Below, in pieces: positions 1 to 8,040 of a DNA stretch of 54,987 nt. A program made the translations under genes and the position numbers. This stretch comes from Streptomyces sp. MMG1533 (GTDB lineage: Bacteria > Actinomycetota > Actinomycetes > Streptomycetales > Streptomycetaceae). The notes below the pieces were generated by a model, which was given only the letters and a program-made list of their open reading frames with translations, made no database searches and was not told the DNA's origin. Location of the stretch: the NCBI RefSeq assembly GCF_001279775.1, contig NZ_LGDG01000292.1, positions 1 to 54,987 of the forward strand. The letters run 5' to 3'. Within the stretch, counting starts at the first letter, position 1. Each line of letters starts with the position of its first letter.

Positions 1-1324
1 GCCGACGCCCCAGCCCCATCCACACCCCAAGCACCACCAGCACCACGGTCCCCCCGCCGATGCCTCCGGCGGCAACCACTTTCATCAAGGCGTTCCCGCC
101 CGCCGCAGCCGTCTCCCCACCCGCCGACGCCGCCGTCTCCCGGGCCTGTCCCGTGGCCTGGAAGACGTCCCGCGGCTCGGACTGCCCCGCGTACGCGGGA
201 CCGGCCTCCGCGGCGTTCGCGACCCGCACACGCAGGGTCAGATCGAAGGGCCCGTCGCCGAAGTCGTCGGCCGTCTGCGTCGCGAGATGCACGACCAGGT
301 AGTACGAACCGGCGAACCGCATGCCGCTGACGTGGTCGGAGACGGCAAAGCGGTTGGCGTACGCGACCGGCGGCAGCGGTCTGAGGGCCGCCGACTTCTG
401 GCTGCCGTTGTAGCCGACCCCGTCGTCGTCGACGTGGCCGCGCACGGGGTTGTAGAGGGACAGGGTCAGCGCACTGGCCACGAAGCCGCCGTCGCTGCTC
501 ACGCTGCCCAGTTCGGCGGTGGCGTAGAGCTGCTGGCCCCAGTCGACGGGCACCTCGTAGAAGAGCGTCTGGCCGGGCCGGACGTCGTCGCGCCAGACAC
601 CCTGTCCCACGGACGTCGCCGCGGCGAAGCCCGCACCGCCCGCACGGCGCTCGGGTTCGCCGCTGGGAGCCGCGGGCGAGGCGGAGTCCCAGGCCTCGGG
701 CGCACTCGTCGCGCCGGCCTGCGCGAGTCCCGGCTCGGACACGGGATCGAGCTCCAGATCCCACTCGTCCAGCAACGACGGGGAAGCACCCGTGCCCCTC
801 TGCACGCGCTCGACGAGCACGTAATACGTGCCGGACCCCTTGCATATGGACCCGCTGCGCGAGGCCTCGCGCTCTCCCAATGCCGTGATGGGGTGAGCGC
901 TCCGGCCGGCCCCGATGCTGACCGTGTCGACGGAGCAGGTGTGACTGTCGGCGTCCTGGAGCGACACCTTGACGCCGTCACCGGCCGAGACCGTCGCGCC
1001 CGCGGGCGGGACGGCCGTTACGGAGACGTATGCGTTTGACGTGGCGTCGAGTTCGAGGCGGTAGTAGAGCTCGCCGGTGGCGGGGAGTGTGCTGCGGTAC
1101 GTCGTGCCGGGTGCCAGGCGTGCGGCGTCCGCGGTGCTCGTCGCGCCGGGAACCGACCGGGCGTCCTCGTCGAAGTCGTACGAGCCCGCTGCACCGGCCG
1201 CCCACGCGGGCGGACCGCCCAGCAGCGCCGTCACCCCCAGCACCACGCCCACGGCGGCCACCCGCACGACGGCCCCACGGCCACGCCGTGTCGCCGCCCG
1301 CCACCACGCCGTACGCCGCCCCAT
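1..1324 (-). CDS. Secreted/membrane-anchored protein of unknown function (3' end outside window)
   Basis: The frame is open from an ATG at 1324 to the window edge, about 441 codons, so the C-terminus is missing. The N-terminus is a typical signal peptide: an Arg-rich start (MGRRTAWWRAATRRGRG), a hydrophobic stretch and an AWA-A cleavage region near residue 40. A GAGGGG ribosome site lies 9 nt before this ATG; an in-frame GTG at 1327 and ATG at 1369 are alternatives. The last visible residues form a hydrophobic Gly/Val segment followed by RR, which suggests a C-terminal membrane anchor. The body (Tyr- and Ser-rich, with segments such as TYRSTLPATGELYYRLEL and GSYYLVVHLATQ) looks like beta-rich extracellular domains. 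I do not recognise the family and infer no function beyond surface location. Confidence 0.75.
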   Translation of the reverse strand, partial: MGRRTAWWRAATRRGRGAVVRVAAVGVVLGVTALLGGPPAWAAGAAGSYDFDEDARSVPGATSTADAARLAPGTTYRSTLPATGELYYRLELDATSNAYVSVTAVPPAGATVSAGDGVKVSLQDADSHTCSVDTVSIGAGRSAHPITALGEREASRSGSICKGSGTYYVLVERVQRGTGASPSLLDEWDLELDPVSEPGLAQAGATSAPEAWDSASPAAPSGEPERRAGGAGFAAATSVGQGVWRDDVRPGQTLFYEVPVDWGQQLYATAELGSVSSDGGFVASALTLSLYNPVRGHVDDDGVGYNGSQKSAALRPLPPVAYANRFAVSDHVSGMRFAGSYYLVVHLATQTADDFGDGPFDLTLRVRVANAAEAGPAYAGQSEPRDVFQATGQARETAASAGGETAAAGGNALMKVVAAGGIGGGTVVLVVLGVWMGLGRR

Positions 1325-1441
1325 CACGCGCCACCCCTCGTCGTACACCGGACCGGGACCGTGGCCCATCCTGCCCCGCGGCGCCGCCCGCCATCCGCGC
1401 AATCCGTACGAGCGTCCGAAACACCCGGCTCGCAACACAAA

Positions 1442-1467
1442 ACCCCGACCGCGAGGCGGCCGGGGTC
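1442..1467. terminator. GC-rich hairpin terminator
   Basis: Arms ACCCCGACCGC and GCGGCCGGGGT flank a 3-nt loop (one G:U pair). It lies just beyond the stop of the DLW-39 gene and before the next minus-strand gene. Confidence 0.6.
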
Positions 1468-1490
1468 TGTTCAGAATCCGATGTCGGTAC

Positions 1491-1619
1491 TCACGAACCC
1501 GTGGGCACGGAGTCAGTCGCCTCCGTCCACAGATCCTGCTCGGCGCGATCCGCCTGGATCTGGCGGTACACGAGGAGCCCGCCGATGGCGGCCAGTGCGA
1601 CCAGGAGAAGCTTCTTCAC
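1491..1619 (-). CDS. DLW-39 family small protein
   Basis: A 42-residue protein starting with GTG. It has one hydrophobic N-terminal helix after Lys-Lys (KKLLLVALAAIGGLLVYRQ) and a short polar tail containing the family signature D-L-W (AEQDLWTEATD). Proteins of this family are found downstream of gyrA and the DUF3566 gene in actinobacteria; their function is unknown. Here the AICE and tRNA-Ile now separate it from gyrA. Upstream in-frame starts exist, but the KK-hydrophobic start fits the family length best and a possible AAAGAC/GAGG site precedes it. Confidence 0.8.
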   Translation of the reverse strand: MKKLLLVALAAIGGLLVYRQIQADRAEQDLWTEATDSVPTGS

Positions 1620-1957
1620 CGCGCGACCTCGTCTTTCCTTGACGTAGGGGACCTCTGGCGCCCGACTATACACACCGACCGAGACCGATCGGTGACCTGC
1701 GTCGGGCCCTCAACTCCCGTCCGGAACACCCCAGTAGAAGCGGATGAAGGCGCTCCGATCAGAGGGTGACGACACCCTCACGGCGGGTCAGTTTGATCAC
1801 CTTTCTCCCGTATCCCCTCATTTTCGCCCCTCTTGCACCCATCCGAGTGGTGTTCATCCGAAGATCGACGCGCCACAGGCGTCGGTCCACCACTTCGCGG
1901 CCCTCATACACATGATGAGGAAAGTACGCAAATCGCCCAACCCGAAAGTGAGGGGCC
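1620..1957. other. Intergenic region, divergent promoters
   Basis: No convincing gene. It separates the divergent DLW-39 peptide and the small secreted protein, so it should hold both promoters. A short hairpin (GAGGGTG/CACCCTC, 1762-1779) is the only clear structure. The part from about 1780 to 1950 is less GC-rich than its surroundings, as expected of a promoter area. Confidence 0.4.
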
Positions 1958-2317
1958 ATGGCCCAGAACAAGGTCATGAAGCTGTGGACCGCCATCGTCA
2001 CCGCCTTCCTGGCGCTGTGCACGACGCTCGGCCTGATCACGACGACCGCCGCCGCGGCCGTACCGCAGACCGAGACGACCCGCAACAGCACCGCACACAC
2101 GACGACACCGGCGAAGCCCCTCTGGTCCTGGTCCTGCACCAGGGACCTGCCCCCCACGATGAAACAGCGCATCCGCGCCGAGGCCCACGGCAAGACCCCC
2201 AGCTGCCGCCACCGCCCGCCGGCGGACACGGACGCCGAAGCGGAAGCGGACGCGAGTACGGAATCGAGCACCGGGACGAGCCCGGACGCGGCCCCGGCAG
2301 CCCCTCTCCGACACTGA
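1958..2317 (+). CDS. Small secreted protein (resembles Streptomyces DUF6344)
   Basis: 119 residues. The N-terminus MAQNKVMKLWTAIVTAFLA continues into a hydrophobic stretch ending TTTAAAAVP, a clear Sec signal peptide. The mature part has one conserved-looking segment with two Cys (WSWSCTRDLPPTMKQRI, then CRHRPP) followed by an acidic, low-complexity Ala/Asp/Glu/Thr tail. The ATG follows a GAGGGG ribosome site. I associate the N-terminus with the Streptomyces DUF6344 family from memory; the role is unknown. A strong terminator follows at 2381. Confidence 0.7.
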   Translation: MAQNKVMKLWTAIVTAFLALCTTLGLITTTAAAAVPQTETTRNSTAHTTTPAKPLWSWSCTRDLPPTMKQRIRAEAHGKTPSCRHRPPADTDAEAEADASTESSTGTSPDAAPAAPLRH

Positions 2318-2380
2318 CGGCACACCGCCGACCCAGCACACTGACGTAACGGCGAACTTGCGTACGCCCGCAGAACACAC

Positions 2381-2411
2381 CGAGCCCCGACCGCACACCG
2401 GTCGGGGCTCG
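2381..2411 (+). terminator. Rho-independent-type hairpin after the small secreted protein
   Basis: A perfect 13-bp stem (CGAGCCCCGACCG with its complement) and a 5-nt loop, without a clear U-tract, as is common in Streptomyces. Confidence 0.7.
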
Positions 2412-2491
2412 ACTGCATCCCAGCCCCCCGGCCCAATCCTGATCCCGATCCCAGTCCCCGTCTCAGCCCCAGCCCCAGCCCGCCCGTAGCC

Positions 2492-2545
2492 CAGCCCGCA
2501 GCCCGCAGCCCGCAGCCCGCAGCCCGCAGCCCGCAGCCCGCAGCC
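2492..2545. repeat. 7-bp tandem repeat (CAGCCCG), about 7.7 copies
   Basis: Uninterrupted copies of CAGCCCG span 54 bp between two terminators, immediately before attL. It lies outside any gene. The more degenerate C/A/G-rich sequence at 2440-2491 looks like decayed copies of similar units. Confidence 0.9.
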
Positions 2546-2558
2546 AACCATAAACGCG

Positions 2559-2592
2559 AAAGACCCCCAACCATGACCGGTTGGGGGTCTTT
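2559..2592 (-). terminator. Original chromosomal terminator of tRNA-Ile, now at attL
   Basis: A 14-bp perfect stem (AAAGACCCCCAACC with its complement, 6-nt loop) directly abuts the tRNA 3' fragment. Before integration it would have ended transcription of the minus-strand tRNA-Ile gene. It differs in sequence from the hairpin beside the intact tRNA at 15171-15202. Confidence 0.7.
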
Positions 2593-2642
2593 TCGCTGGT
2601 GGGGCTAACAGGATTTGAACCTGTGGCCTCATCCTTATCAGG
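2593..2642. repeat. attL: 50-bp direct repeat = 3' part of tRNA-Ile
   Basis: Identical over 50 bp to 15204-15253. It includes the encoded CCA, acceptor 3' strand, T-arm, variable region and the anticodon-stem 3' side. Beyond position 2642 identity to the tRNA stops, so this is the remnant created by site-specific integration at the tRNA 3' end. Confidence 0.92.
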
Positions 2643-2801
2643 TCGATCACGGGGCGGACATGGCGTTGGCCAACCCCTTCGCGGCTTCGGGCTCTTAACC
2701 GCTTAGGTTCGTGCTTGACCGGGAGCATCCGCGCTTGTTGGTGTCAGACGCTGATGTCAGGAACGGGGACTTGGTTGACAAGCGCTGACTCATAGTGCCC
2801 A

Positions 2802-3063
2802 GCACCGTGCGGTACGTGAGCTCGGAGGAGTTCACCAACGAGTTCATCAACTCCATCCGCGACGGCAAGGGCGACAGCTTCCGCAAGCGCTACCGCGAGA
2901 TGGACATCCTGCTCCGACGACATCCAGTTCCCGGCGGACATGGAGTCGACGCAGGAGCAGTTCTTCCACACCCATGCACGCCGACCGCAAGATCCGCAGC
3001 CTGTGGCCGAACGGCGCTCCATCTACAACTAGGTGACCGAGCTGACCAACCGCATCAAGGACG
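2802..3063 (+). pseudogene. dnaA: dnaA remnant (internally deleted, frameshifted)
   Basis: Reads [16 protein letters not shown], then [20 protein letters not shown], nearly identical to this chromosome's DnaA from about residue 380. Decay is explicit. A 2-nt loss after the DILL codons breaks the frame. The next segment continues in another frame as [19 protein letters not shown]. It then jumps over about 185 codons to [11 protein letters not shown] 1-nt loss follows, and the codon for Gln in YNQVTEL is a TAG stop. The match ends at LTNRIKD, the natural DnaA C-terminus. Nucleotide identity to the intact dnaA is very high in the retained blocks. It cannot make DnaA. Confidence 0.92.
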
Positions 3064-4259
3064 TGTGCGCGAGATCGATGCGATCACTGGGCGGATACCA
3101 GCAAGGAAGGCGGAGAACGGTCATCGCCGCAGAAAAAAATTGCGTTTATACCCATCTCTGGGACCATCCATGCATCGTGCGACCAGTTTTCGCCGCCTGA
3201 CAGGCTGAACTTTGGTGACCCTAGGAGAGTTCGCCTGCGTCGGCGTCCTACTCTGCAGAGGGCGCTAGAGGAGCTGGCCAGCGCGGGCATCGACGTCAGC
3301 GACGGCAAGAGTGTCACTCACGTCAGATGGCGCCTCTCCCCTCGCCCTTGTCTGTTCCGGCCGCGTTCGTGAGGGGTGCTCTTGATCGTTCTTGGTAGCG
3401 AAGGGCACCTACTGTCAGTGCGGTGCGTCAGACTAGATCCGCGGCCGTCAGGGCCTCCACCGGAAACGGCGGCGGCCCCCTGGTCCTACGCAGGAGGCCG
3501 CCAACACCGTCAGGAACATCAACCAAGGGAGGCCGAGATTCCCAGCAACAAGAAGTGTAGGCGCCAGGTCGGACATCGACCTACTTCGAAGATCGCGCAG
3601 CCGTCGCGAGAGCGCGACCGTAAGCACGTCCACCTTGCGGAACGGTCCGCCCGGCGACACTTTCGCCGGCTCCTGCACTCCGCTGGCGATGAGCTGGTGC
3701 GCGTCGCCGTCAAGGCGAGCTTGAGCGGCATCGGAGTGCTTGCGCTGTACTGGTGGAATCACCACCAGTGAGCCGTGTCGAGGAGTGTGCTGGTCCAATC
3801 TGGTAGCGGCACACTCCGGACTGCTCATCAGCAACCCACCACTACCCCAGCTCCCATCCCGTCCGCCGTCGACCCACACACCGTGGAGCGGGCGTGGTTC
3901 ATGGCGTCCAGGTGGAGCGCGCCACTGTACGAACGACCTGGACGCCATGGGCCGCGTCTGCTCGGCTCTGCCTGGGTCGGCTCCCCGCGCACACCACTAC
4001 GGGCCCGCGGCCGGGAACGGCGCTCCCTCCATCCCGGTGCCGGCCGATCCCCCGCCGGAGGCATCGCCTTGACCGTGGGCCGCGCAATGCGGTGATCGAC
4101 TCATGGCCACCGGCCCTATCCACATGTGGGCGCGCGTCGGCGGCGGCAGCGCCGAGCGGGCCGAAGGCAGGAGCGCGGGCGCAGCCAGAGCCGGGAAGCG
4201 CGCCCGGCGGAGCGGAGCGCAGCCGGGGCTTGATGAAGTAGAGAAAGTCTTACCGCACC
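3064..4259. other. Gene-poor decayed region inside the element
   Basis: About 1.2 kb with no frame that looks like an intact gene. A short frame at about 3211-3372 (containing LQRALEELASAGIDVSDGKS) has protein-like composition but no proper start and may be a gene remnant. Base composition is less uniform than in neighbouring genes, including an A-rich patch near 3131-3145. It lies between the dnaA remnant and the insertion sequence, consistent with debris of an earlier insertion. Confidence 0.5.
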
Positions 4260-4274
4260 GCGGTTCGGGTCGTG
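4260..4274. repeat. Target-site duplication, left copy
   Basis: GCGGTTCGGGTCGTG, repeated exactly at 6258-6272 on the far side of the insertion sequence. Confidence 0.9.
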
Positions 4275-6257
4275 TGTCCGGTCCCGGTAGATGCTTGACA
4301 CTTCGGTCCCAGCTGATGGTTGACGGTGGCCGTGATCGGCTTTTCTGTGCGCGTCGTTGCGGCGTGTGGCAGGAGGCCGGGATTGGCTCTGGTGGAGTTG
4401 TCGGTTGTCGAGCAGAGATACCGGGCTGTGCTCGCGGTGCTGGCGGGTGCGACGGTGACGGAGATCGCCGCGTCGCTGGGGGTGTCGCGGCAGACGGTGA
4501 GCGGGTGGAAGTCGCGGTATGCCGCCTCGGGCTTGGCGGGGCTGGCGGACCGGTCGCGCAGGCCGGCTTCATGTCCGCATCAGGCTTCCGCCGAGGTGGA
4601 GACGGCCGTGTGCGAGCTGCGGCGCAAGCACCCTCGCTGGGGGCCGCGGCGGATCGCTCATGCGCTGGAGCGTTCGGGGGCGGTGAGCCCGCTGCCGTCA
4701 CGGATGACGGTGTATCGGATCTTGGTCCGGCATGGTCTGGTGGAGCCGGGGGTTCGGCGGCGGAAGCGGTCGGATTACAAGCGCTGGCAGCGGGATAGGC
4801 CGATGCAGCTGTGGCAGATGGACATCGTCGGCGGGGTGATGCTGGTCGACCCGGTGACCGGTGAGCTGACCGAGGCCAAAGTCGTGACCGGAGTGGATGA
4901 CCATTCCCGGTACTGCGTGATCGCGTCGGTGGTCGAGCGGGCGACCGGACGGGCGGTCTGCTCGGCGTTCGCGGGGGCCCTGCGGAGGTTCGGGGTGCCG
5001 GAGGAGGTGCTGACCGACAACGGCAAGCAGTTCACCGACCGGTTCGGGCATGGCGGTGAGGTGCTGTTCGACCGGATCTGCCGGGAGAACGGGATCGCGC
5101 ATCGGCTGACGCAGCCGGCGTCGCCGACCACGACGGGCAAGGTCGAGCGGTTCCATCAGACGCTGCGGCGTGAACTCCTCGACGACTGCGGTGCGTTCGA
5201 GAGCATCCAGGCGGCTCAGACGGCGCTGGATGCGTGGGTTGAGGAGTACAACTCGGTGCGTCCGCATCAGGCGCTGGACATGCAGTCTCCTGCGGATCGG
5301 TTCGCCCCGGTTCCCGAGTCGGAGCGCGATGTGCTGGGCTTGCGGGTTCCTGGGGTGCTGGCGCTGGTGCCGCAGCAGCGGACGGCGCCCGTGATCCCGG
5401 ATCCTGCCGATGTCGTGCCCGAGGGTCCTGCGGATCCGCCTGAGGCGGTGCCGGTTCCGGTCGGGTCCGGTGGGCCGGTGGAGTTCGAGCGGGTGGTGCC
5501 TGCGAGTGGGAATTTGCAGGTTGCGGGCAAGCAGTTCTGGCTGGGTCCCACGCGGTCGGGGCTGACGGTGACGTTCTGGGCCGACACCTCGGTGATCCAT
5601 CTACTGATCGCCGGGACACGGATCAAGACCGTGCGCTCGCACCTGTCCGTCTCTGATCTGGCGGTGCTGGCGGCCCGAGGAGGACGTGCGGCCGGGCCGG
5701 CACCGCTGCCTGTCGGTGACGGGGCGGCGTTCGAGGTGGACCGGGTCGTGAACAACAGCGGGCTGGTGGGCCTGGGTGGGCACCAGGTGCTGGCCGCGGA
5801 GATTCTCGGCGGGCGCCAGGTGGGCATCCGGATCGACGGTGAGACGCTGTCGTTCTTCGACCTGTCCTCGCGGGAGCTGCTGCGGGTGCGGCCCAACCCG
5901 CTCAGCTCCGACGAGGTCCAGCGTCTGCGCGGTCTGCGGCCCGCAGGCCCGGCCCCGCGGCCTGGCGTCGAGCCGGTCCGCGTGCAGCGGCGTGTCAGCG
6001 CGGTCGGCACGGTCATGGTCTGCCGCCAGACCGTCTCCCTCGGCCGCCCCTACGCAGGCCAGACCGTGACCGTGCACGTGTCGGACACGACGATCACCGT
6101 CGAGCTGGACGGCCAGATCCGGGTCATCCGCCGCACGACCGACGTCCCGGTCCGTAACGTGAAAGCGAACAAGCCCCACAAGGGTTTCTATGTTGTCTAG
6201 GCCCACCGTCAAGCATCAGGTGAGACCAGAACGTCAAGCATCAGCTGGGATCCGACA
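4275..6257 (+). mobile_element. IS481-family insertion sequence (1983 bp)
   Basis: The ends are imperfect inverted repeats that begin TGTC and share TGATGCTTGAC-type blocks: the outer 25 bp match at 20 positions, and similarity continues through a second TTGACGGTGG block to about 54 bp in. A single transposase gene fills the element. Exact 15-bp direct repeats flank it, which fixes both ends and shows insertion by transposition rather than recombination. Confidence 0.9.
4383..6200 (+). CDS. IS481-family transposase with repeated C-terminal modules
   Basis: 605 residues from a TTG preceded at 6 nt by a perfect AGGAGG; a TTG at 4320 is a weaker option. Residues ~10-110 carry helix-turn-helix domains (VTEIAASLGVSRQTVSGWKS, then the RWGPRRIAHAL segment). 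The DDE integrase core follows: D in QLWQMDIVGG, D in VLTDNGKQF, E in GKVERFHQTL, and the typical EYNSVRPHQAL block. After about residue 330 come three related beta-rich modules of 55-60 residues (beginning ERVVPASGNLQV, DRVVNNSGLVGL and QRRVSAVGTVMV). They probably aid DNA or subunit contact. No frameshift or internal stop is seen, so it may be active. Confidence 0.9.
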   Translation: MALVELSVVEQRYRAVLAVLAGATVTEIAASLGVSRQTVSGWKSRYAASGLAGLADRSRRPASCPHQASAEVETAVCELRRKHPRWGPRRIAHALERSGAVSPLPSRMTVYRILVRHGLVEPGVRRRKRSDYKRWQRDRPMQLWQMDIVGGVMLVDPVTGELTEAKVVTGVDDHSRYCVIASVVERATGRAVCSAFAGALRRFGVPEEVLTDNGKQFTDRFGHGGEVLFDRICRENGIAHRLTQPASPTTTGKVERFHQTLRRELLDDCGAFESIQAAQTALDAWVEEYNSVRPHQALDMQSPADRFAPVPESERDVLGLRVPGVLALVPQQRTAPVIPDPADVVPEGPADPPEAVPVPVGSGGPVEFERVVPASGNLQVAGKQFWLGPTRSGLTVTFWADTSVIHLLIAGTRIKTVRSHLSVSDLAVLAARGGRAAGPAPLPVGDGAAFEVDRVVNNSGLVGLGGHQVLAAEILGGRQVGIRIDGETLSFFDLSSRELLRVRPNPLSSDEVQRLRGLRPAGPAPRPGVEPVRVQRRVSAVGTVMVCRQTVSLGRPYAGQTVTVHVSDTTITVELDGQIRVIRRTTDVPVRNVKANKPHKGFYVV

Positions 6258-6272
6258 GCGGTTCGGGTCGTG
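6258..6272. repeat. Target-site duplication, right copy
   Basis: Exact copy of 4260-4274. Confidence 0.9.
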
Positions 6273-6282
6273 CTCGTCACGA

Positions 6283-6768
6283 TCATGCAGCTCGGCTATC
6301 AGGCTTCTGCCCGTGCTCCAGGTAGACCGGTGCTGCCTCGGTCCGGGCCTCTGCCGCTGCCAAGATGCGTCGGGCTAGTCGTGGGATAGTGCGCTGGGTG
6401 ATCTCGTCGGGGGAGAAGTAGGCGAAGCTCTTCAGTTCGTCTGCCTGCAAGCTGATCCTTGCGAGGTGATCGGGGCTGAGCTGGCCGCCGTCGAAGAGGT
6501 ACAGCACCTTGTCGCCCTCGGCCTCGTTGGGCGCCCAGTCAACGGCCAGTAGGCGTCCGAGGTCGGGTGTGATCCCCAACTCTTCGTGAACCTCGCGGAT
6601 GGCAGCGTGAAGCGGTGACTCACCCGTCTCGACGTACCCGCCGGGGATCTCCCAGTAGCTCTTGTAGGTGGGCTCCACCATGAGGACTCGTCCGGCGGCA
6701 TCAAAGAACAGCGCACCCGCGGCCATGCGCGGATGCGCCATCTTCGCTTCCTGTTCGTTCGCTGCCAT
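6283..6768 (-). CDS. Nudix hydrolase of the AICE (Pif-like candidate)
   Basis: 161 residues. The Nudix box is complete at about residues 43-66: GGYVETGESP, then REVHEELGI, matching GX5EX7REUXEEXGU, so the Mg-dependent hydrolase core should be functional. The substrate is unknown. The ATG lies 19 nt after the stop of the XRE regulator, so the two are co-transcribed. In pSAM2 a Nudix-motif protein (Pif) provides immunity against entry of a second copy, and an equivalent role is a reasonable inference here. Earlier in-frame starts would run into the regulator gene and are unlikely. The IS insertion lies just beyond its stop, so the gene itself is not interrupted. Confidence 0.85.
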   Translation of the reverse strand: MAANEQEAKMAHPRMAAGALFFDAAGRVLMVEPTYKSYWEIPGGYVETGESPLHAAIREVHEELGITPDLGRLLAVDWAPNEAEGDKVLYLFDGGQLSPDHLARISLQADELKSFAYFSPDEITQRTIPRLARRILAAAEARTEAAPVYLEHGQKPDSRAA

Positions 6769-6787
6769 GATGCCGAGCGTACCCAGC

Positions 6788-8011
6788 TCAGACGACATGC
6801 AGCCTGTCGGCCAGGTCTGCCAGAGTGCGGCTCGGTCGGCCGCGCTGGTTCCTGACCCAGGTGAGCACCAGCTCGCGCGCGAGGTAGTGACTTCGCACTT
6901 GCTCGGGTGCCCAGCTCTCCGCTTCGAGGATCTTCGCCAGTGCGTCATCCATCCTGTTGTGTGAGCTGAGCGCCCTGGCTACTTCGAGGTTGTGACGGGT
7001 ACGCCGCTCGGTTGGCAGTCCGGTGGTGTCGATCTGCGGGCCGAGATCTACCGCTACCTGCATGTCCCCCAGCTCGGCCGCCGTGGCCACTCGGTGGATG
7101 GCGACGTTCGTCGGGCCGAAGGCGGTCCATACGTGGTTGGCATCGCTTCCGAGTCGCCGCGCTGCCTGGTCAGCCTCCCCGAGAAAGGTCTGAGTGGTGC
7201 TGCGGTCCTCTGCGCGGGCCGCCGCCATCGATCCTGCGAGGAACAGCGTCCCGTAGATCGACAGGAACTCCGGAGTGGCCTGGTCCATGCCTGGGCGGAG
7301 GTACTCTCCCGCGTCGCCGACGAGCTGCACGGCGGCATCGAAGCGGCCGTTCGACAGCAGGCAGTGAGCCACGGACCGGAAGAGCGATCCGGTCACGACT
7401 GCGTTCCCGGACTGCTGCGCTGCCGCCAAACCGCGGTCGGCGGCGATCCATGCGAGGTCAGTTTCACCGAGCTTGGTCAGCACCATGGCTGCGCCTTGAT
7501 AGGTCATCGCCATGAGTTCGTGGGCTTGCTCGCGTTGCCGTCCCTCGTACGCCTGAGCGGCAATGAGCACGTCAGCCAGCAGGAGGGGCAGATGCCGGGT
7601 CGCGAACCCGTAGCGGGAATCCTGGTACGCGTCCCAGACTTCGGCGACGCTTGTGCGCAGCTCGTCGAGCGGGGTCGGCTCCCCCTCGGTGGTGACTCCC
7701 AATAGGGGAGTGAGTTGGCGGTAGTTCATCAGCGCCGAGCGAAGCGCCGGCACAGTTCGAGTGCCGCTGTCCGCCGTCCATTCCAACAGGGTCGGCTCCG
7801 CCAGCAGGTCGCCCAGTGTCACGTCCAGGGCGTCGGCCAGTGACTTGATGACCGAGAGTCGGTCCAGCTCCAGCCGGTTGTTCTCGGCCTTGCTCAGCCA
7901 GTCGACCGTACGGCCGACGAGTCCAGCCAGGACCTCTTGGGACATCCCACGCCTGCGGCGGTACCAAGCGACTCGTTCGCCGATCGTCAGGTTCGTCGTC
8001 ATTCCTCGCAT
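6788..8011 (-). CDS. XRE-family helix-turn-helix regulator with helical-repeat C-terminus
   Basis: 407 residues. A helix-turn-helix lies at residues ~10-65 (IGERVAWYRRRRGMSQEVLA, then VDWLSKAENNR), an XRE/Cro type. The remaining ~330 residues are Ala/Leu-rich helical hairpins (for example AYEGRQREQAHELMAMTYQG and TDLAWIAADRGLAAA), like TPR repeats that sense a ligand or peptide. The gene is upstream of and likely co-transcribed with the Nudix gene. The start is uncertain: ATG 8011 or ATG 8002, neither with a strong ribosome site. It probably controls the element or the immunity pair; the target is unknown. Confidence 0.85.
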   Translation of the reverse strand: MRGMTTNLTIGERVAWYRRRRGMSQEVLAGLVGRTVDWLSKAENNRLELDRLSVIKSLADALDVTLGDLLAEPTLLEWTADSGTRTVPALRSALMNYRQLTPLLGVTTEGEPTPLDELRTSVAEVWDAYQDSRYGFATRHLPLLLADVLIAAQAYEGRQREQAHELMAMTYQGAAMVLTKLGETDLAWIAADRGLAAAQQSGNAVVTGSLFRSVAHCLLSNGRFDAAVQLVGDAGEYLRPGMDQATPEFLSIYGTLFLAGSMAAARAEDRSTTQTFLGEADQAARRLGSDANHVWTAFGPTNVAIHRVATAAELGDMQVAVDLGPQIDTTGLPTERRTRHNLEVARALSSHNRMDDALAKILEAESWAPEQVRSHYLARELVLTWVRNQRGRPSRTLADLADRLHVV

Positions 8012-8040
8012 GGGAAGAGCGTCCCCCCGTCTCTACGTGG

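Noticed and set aside
287..1039. Plus-strand frame opposite the left-edge gene
   Set aside because: The minus-strand frame has a signal peptide and a membrane anchor; the plus frame has neither domain nor start context.
2487..2545. CAGCCCG repeats as a CRISPR array
   Set aside because: Seven-bp units in direct tandem without spacers; no cas genes in the window.
1620..2590. Expected tRNA-Ala(TGC) near tRNA-Ile
   Set aside because: Searched by eye on both strands; no tRNA-Ala acceptor or T-arm sequence is present here.
2744..3022. Minus-strand frame over the dnaA remnant
   Set aside because: It is the antisense of the DnaA-coding remnant and matches the antisense frame of the real dnaA.
3376..4095. 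Several overlapping frames of 70-170 codons in the decayed AICE segment
   Set aside because: They overlap on both strands, lack ribosome sites and have no protein-like hydrophobic or motif pattern.
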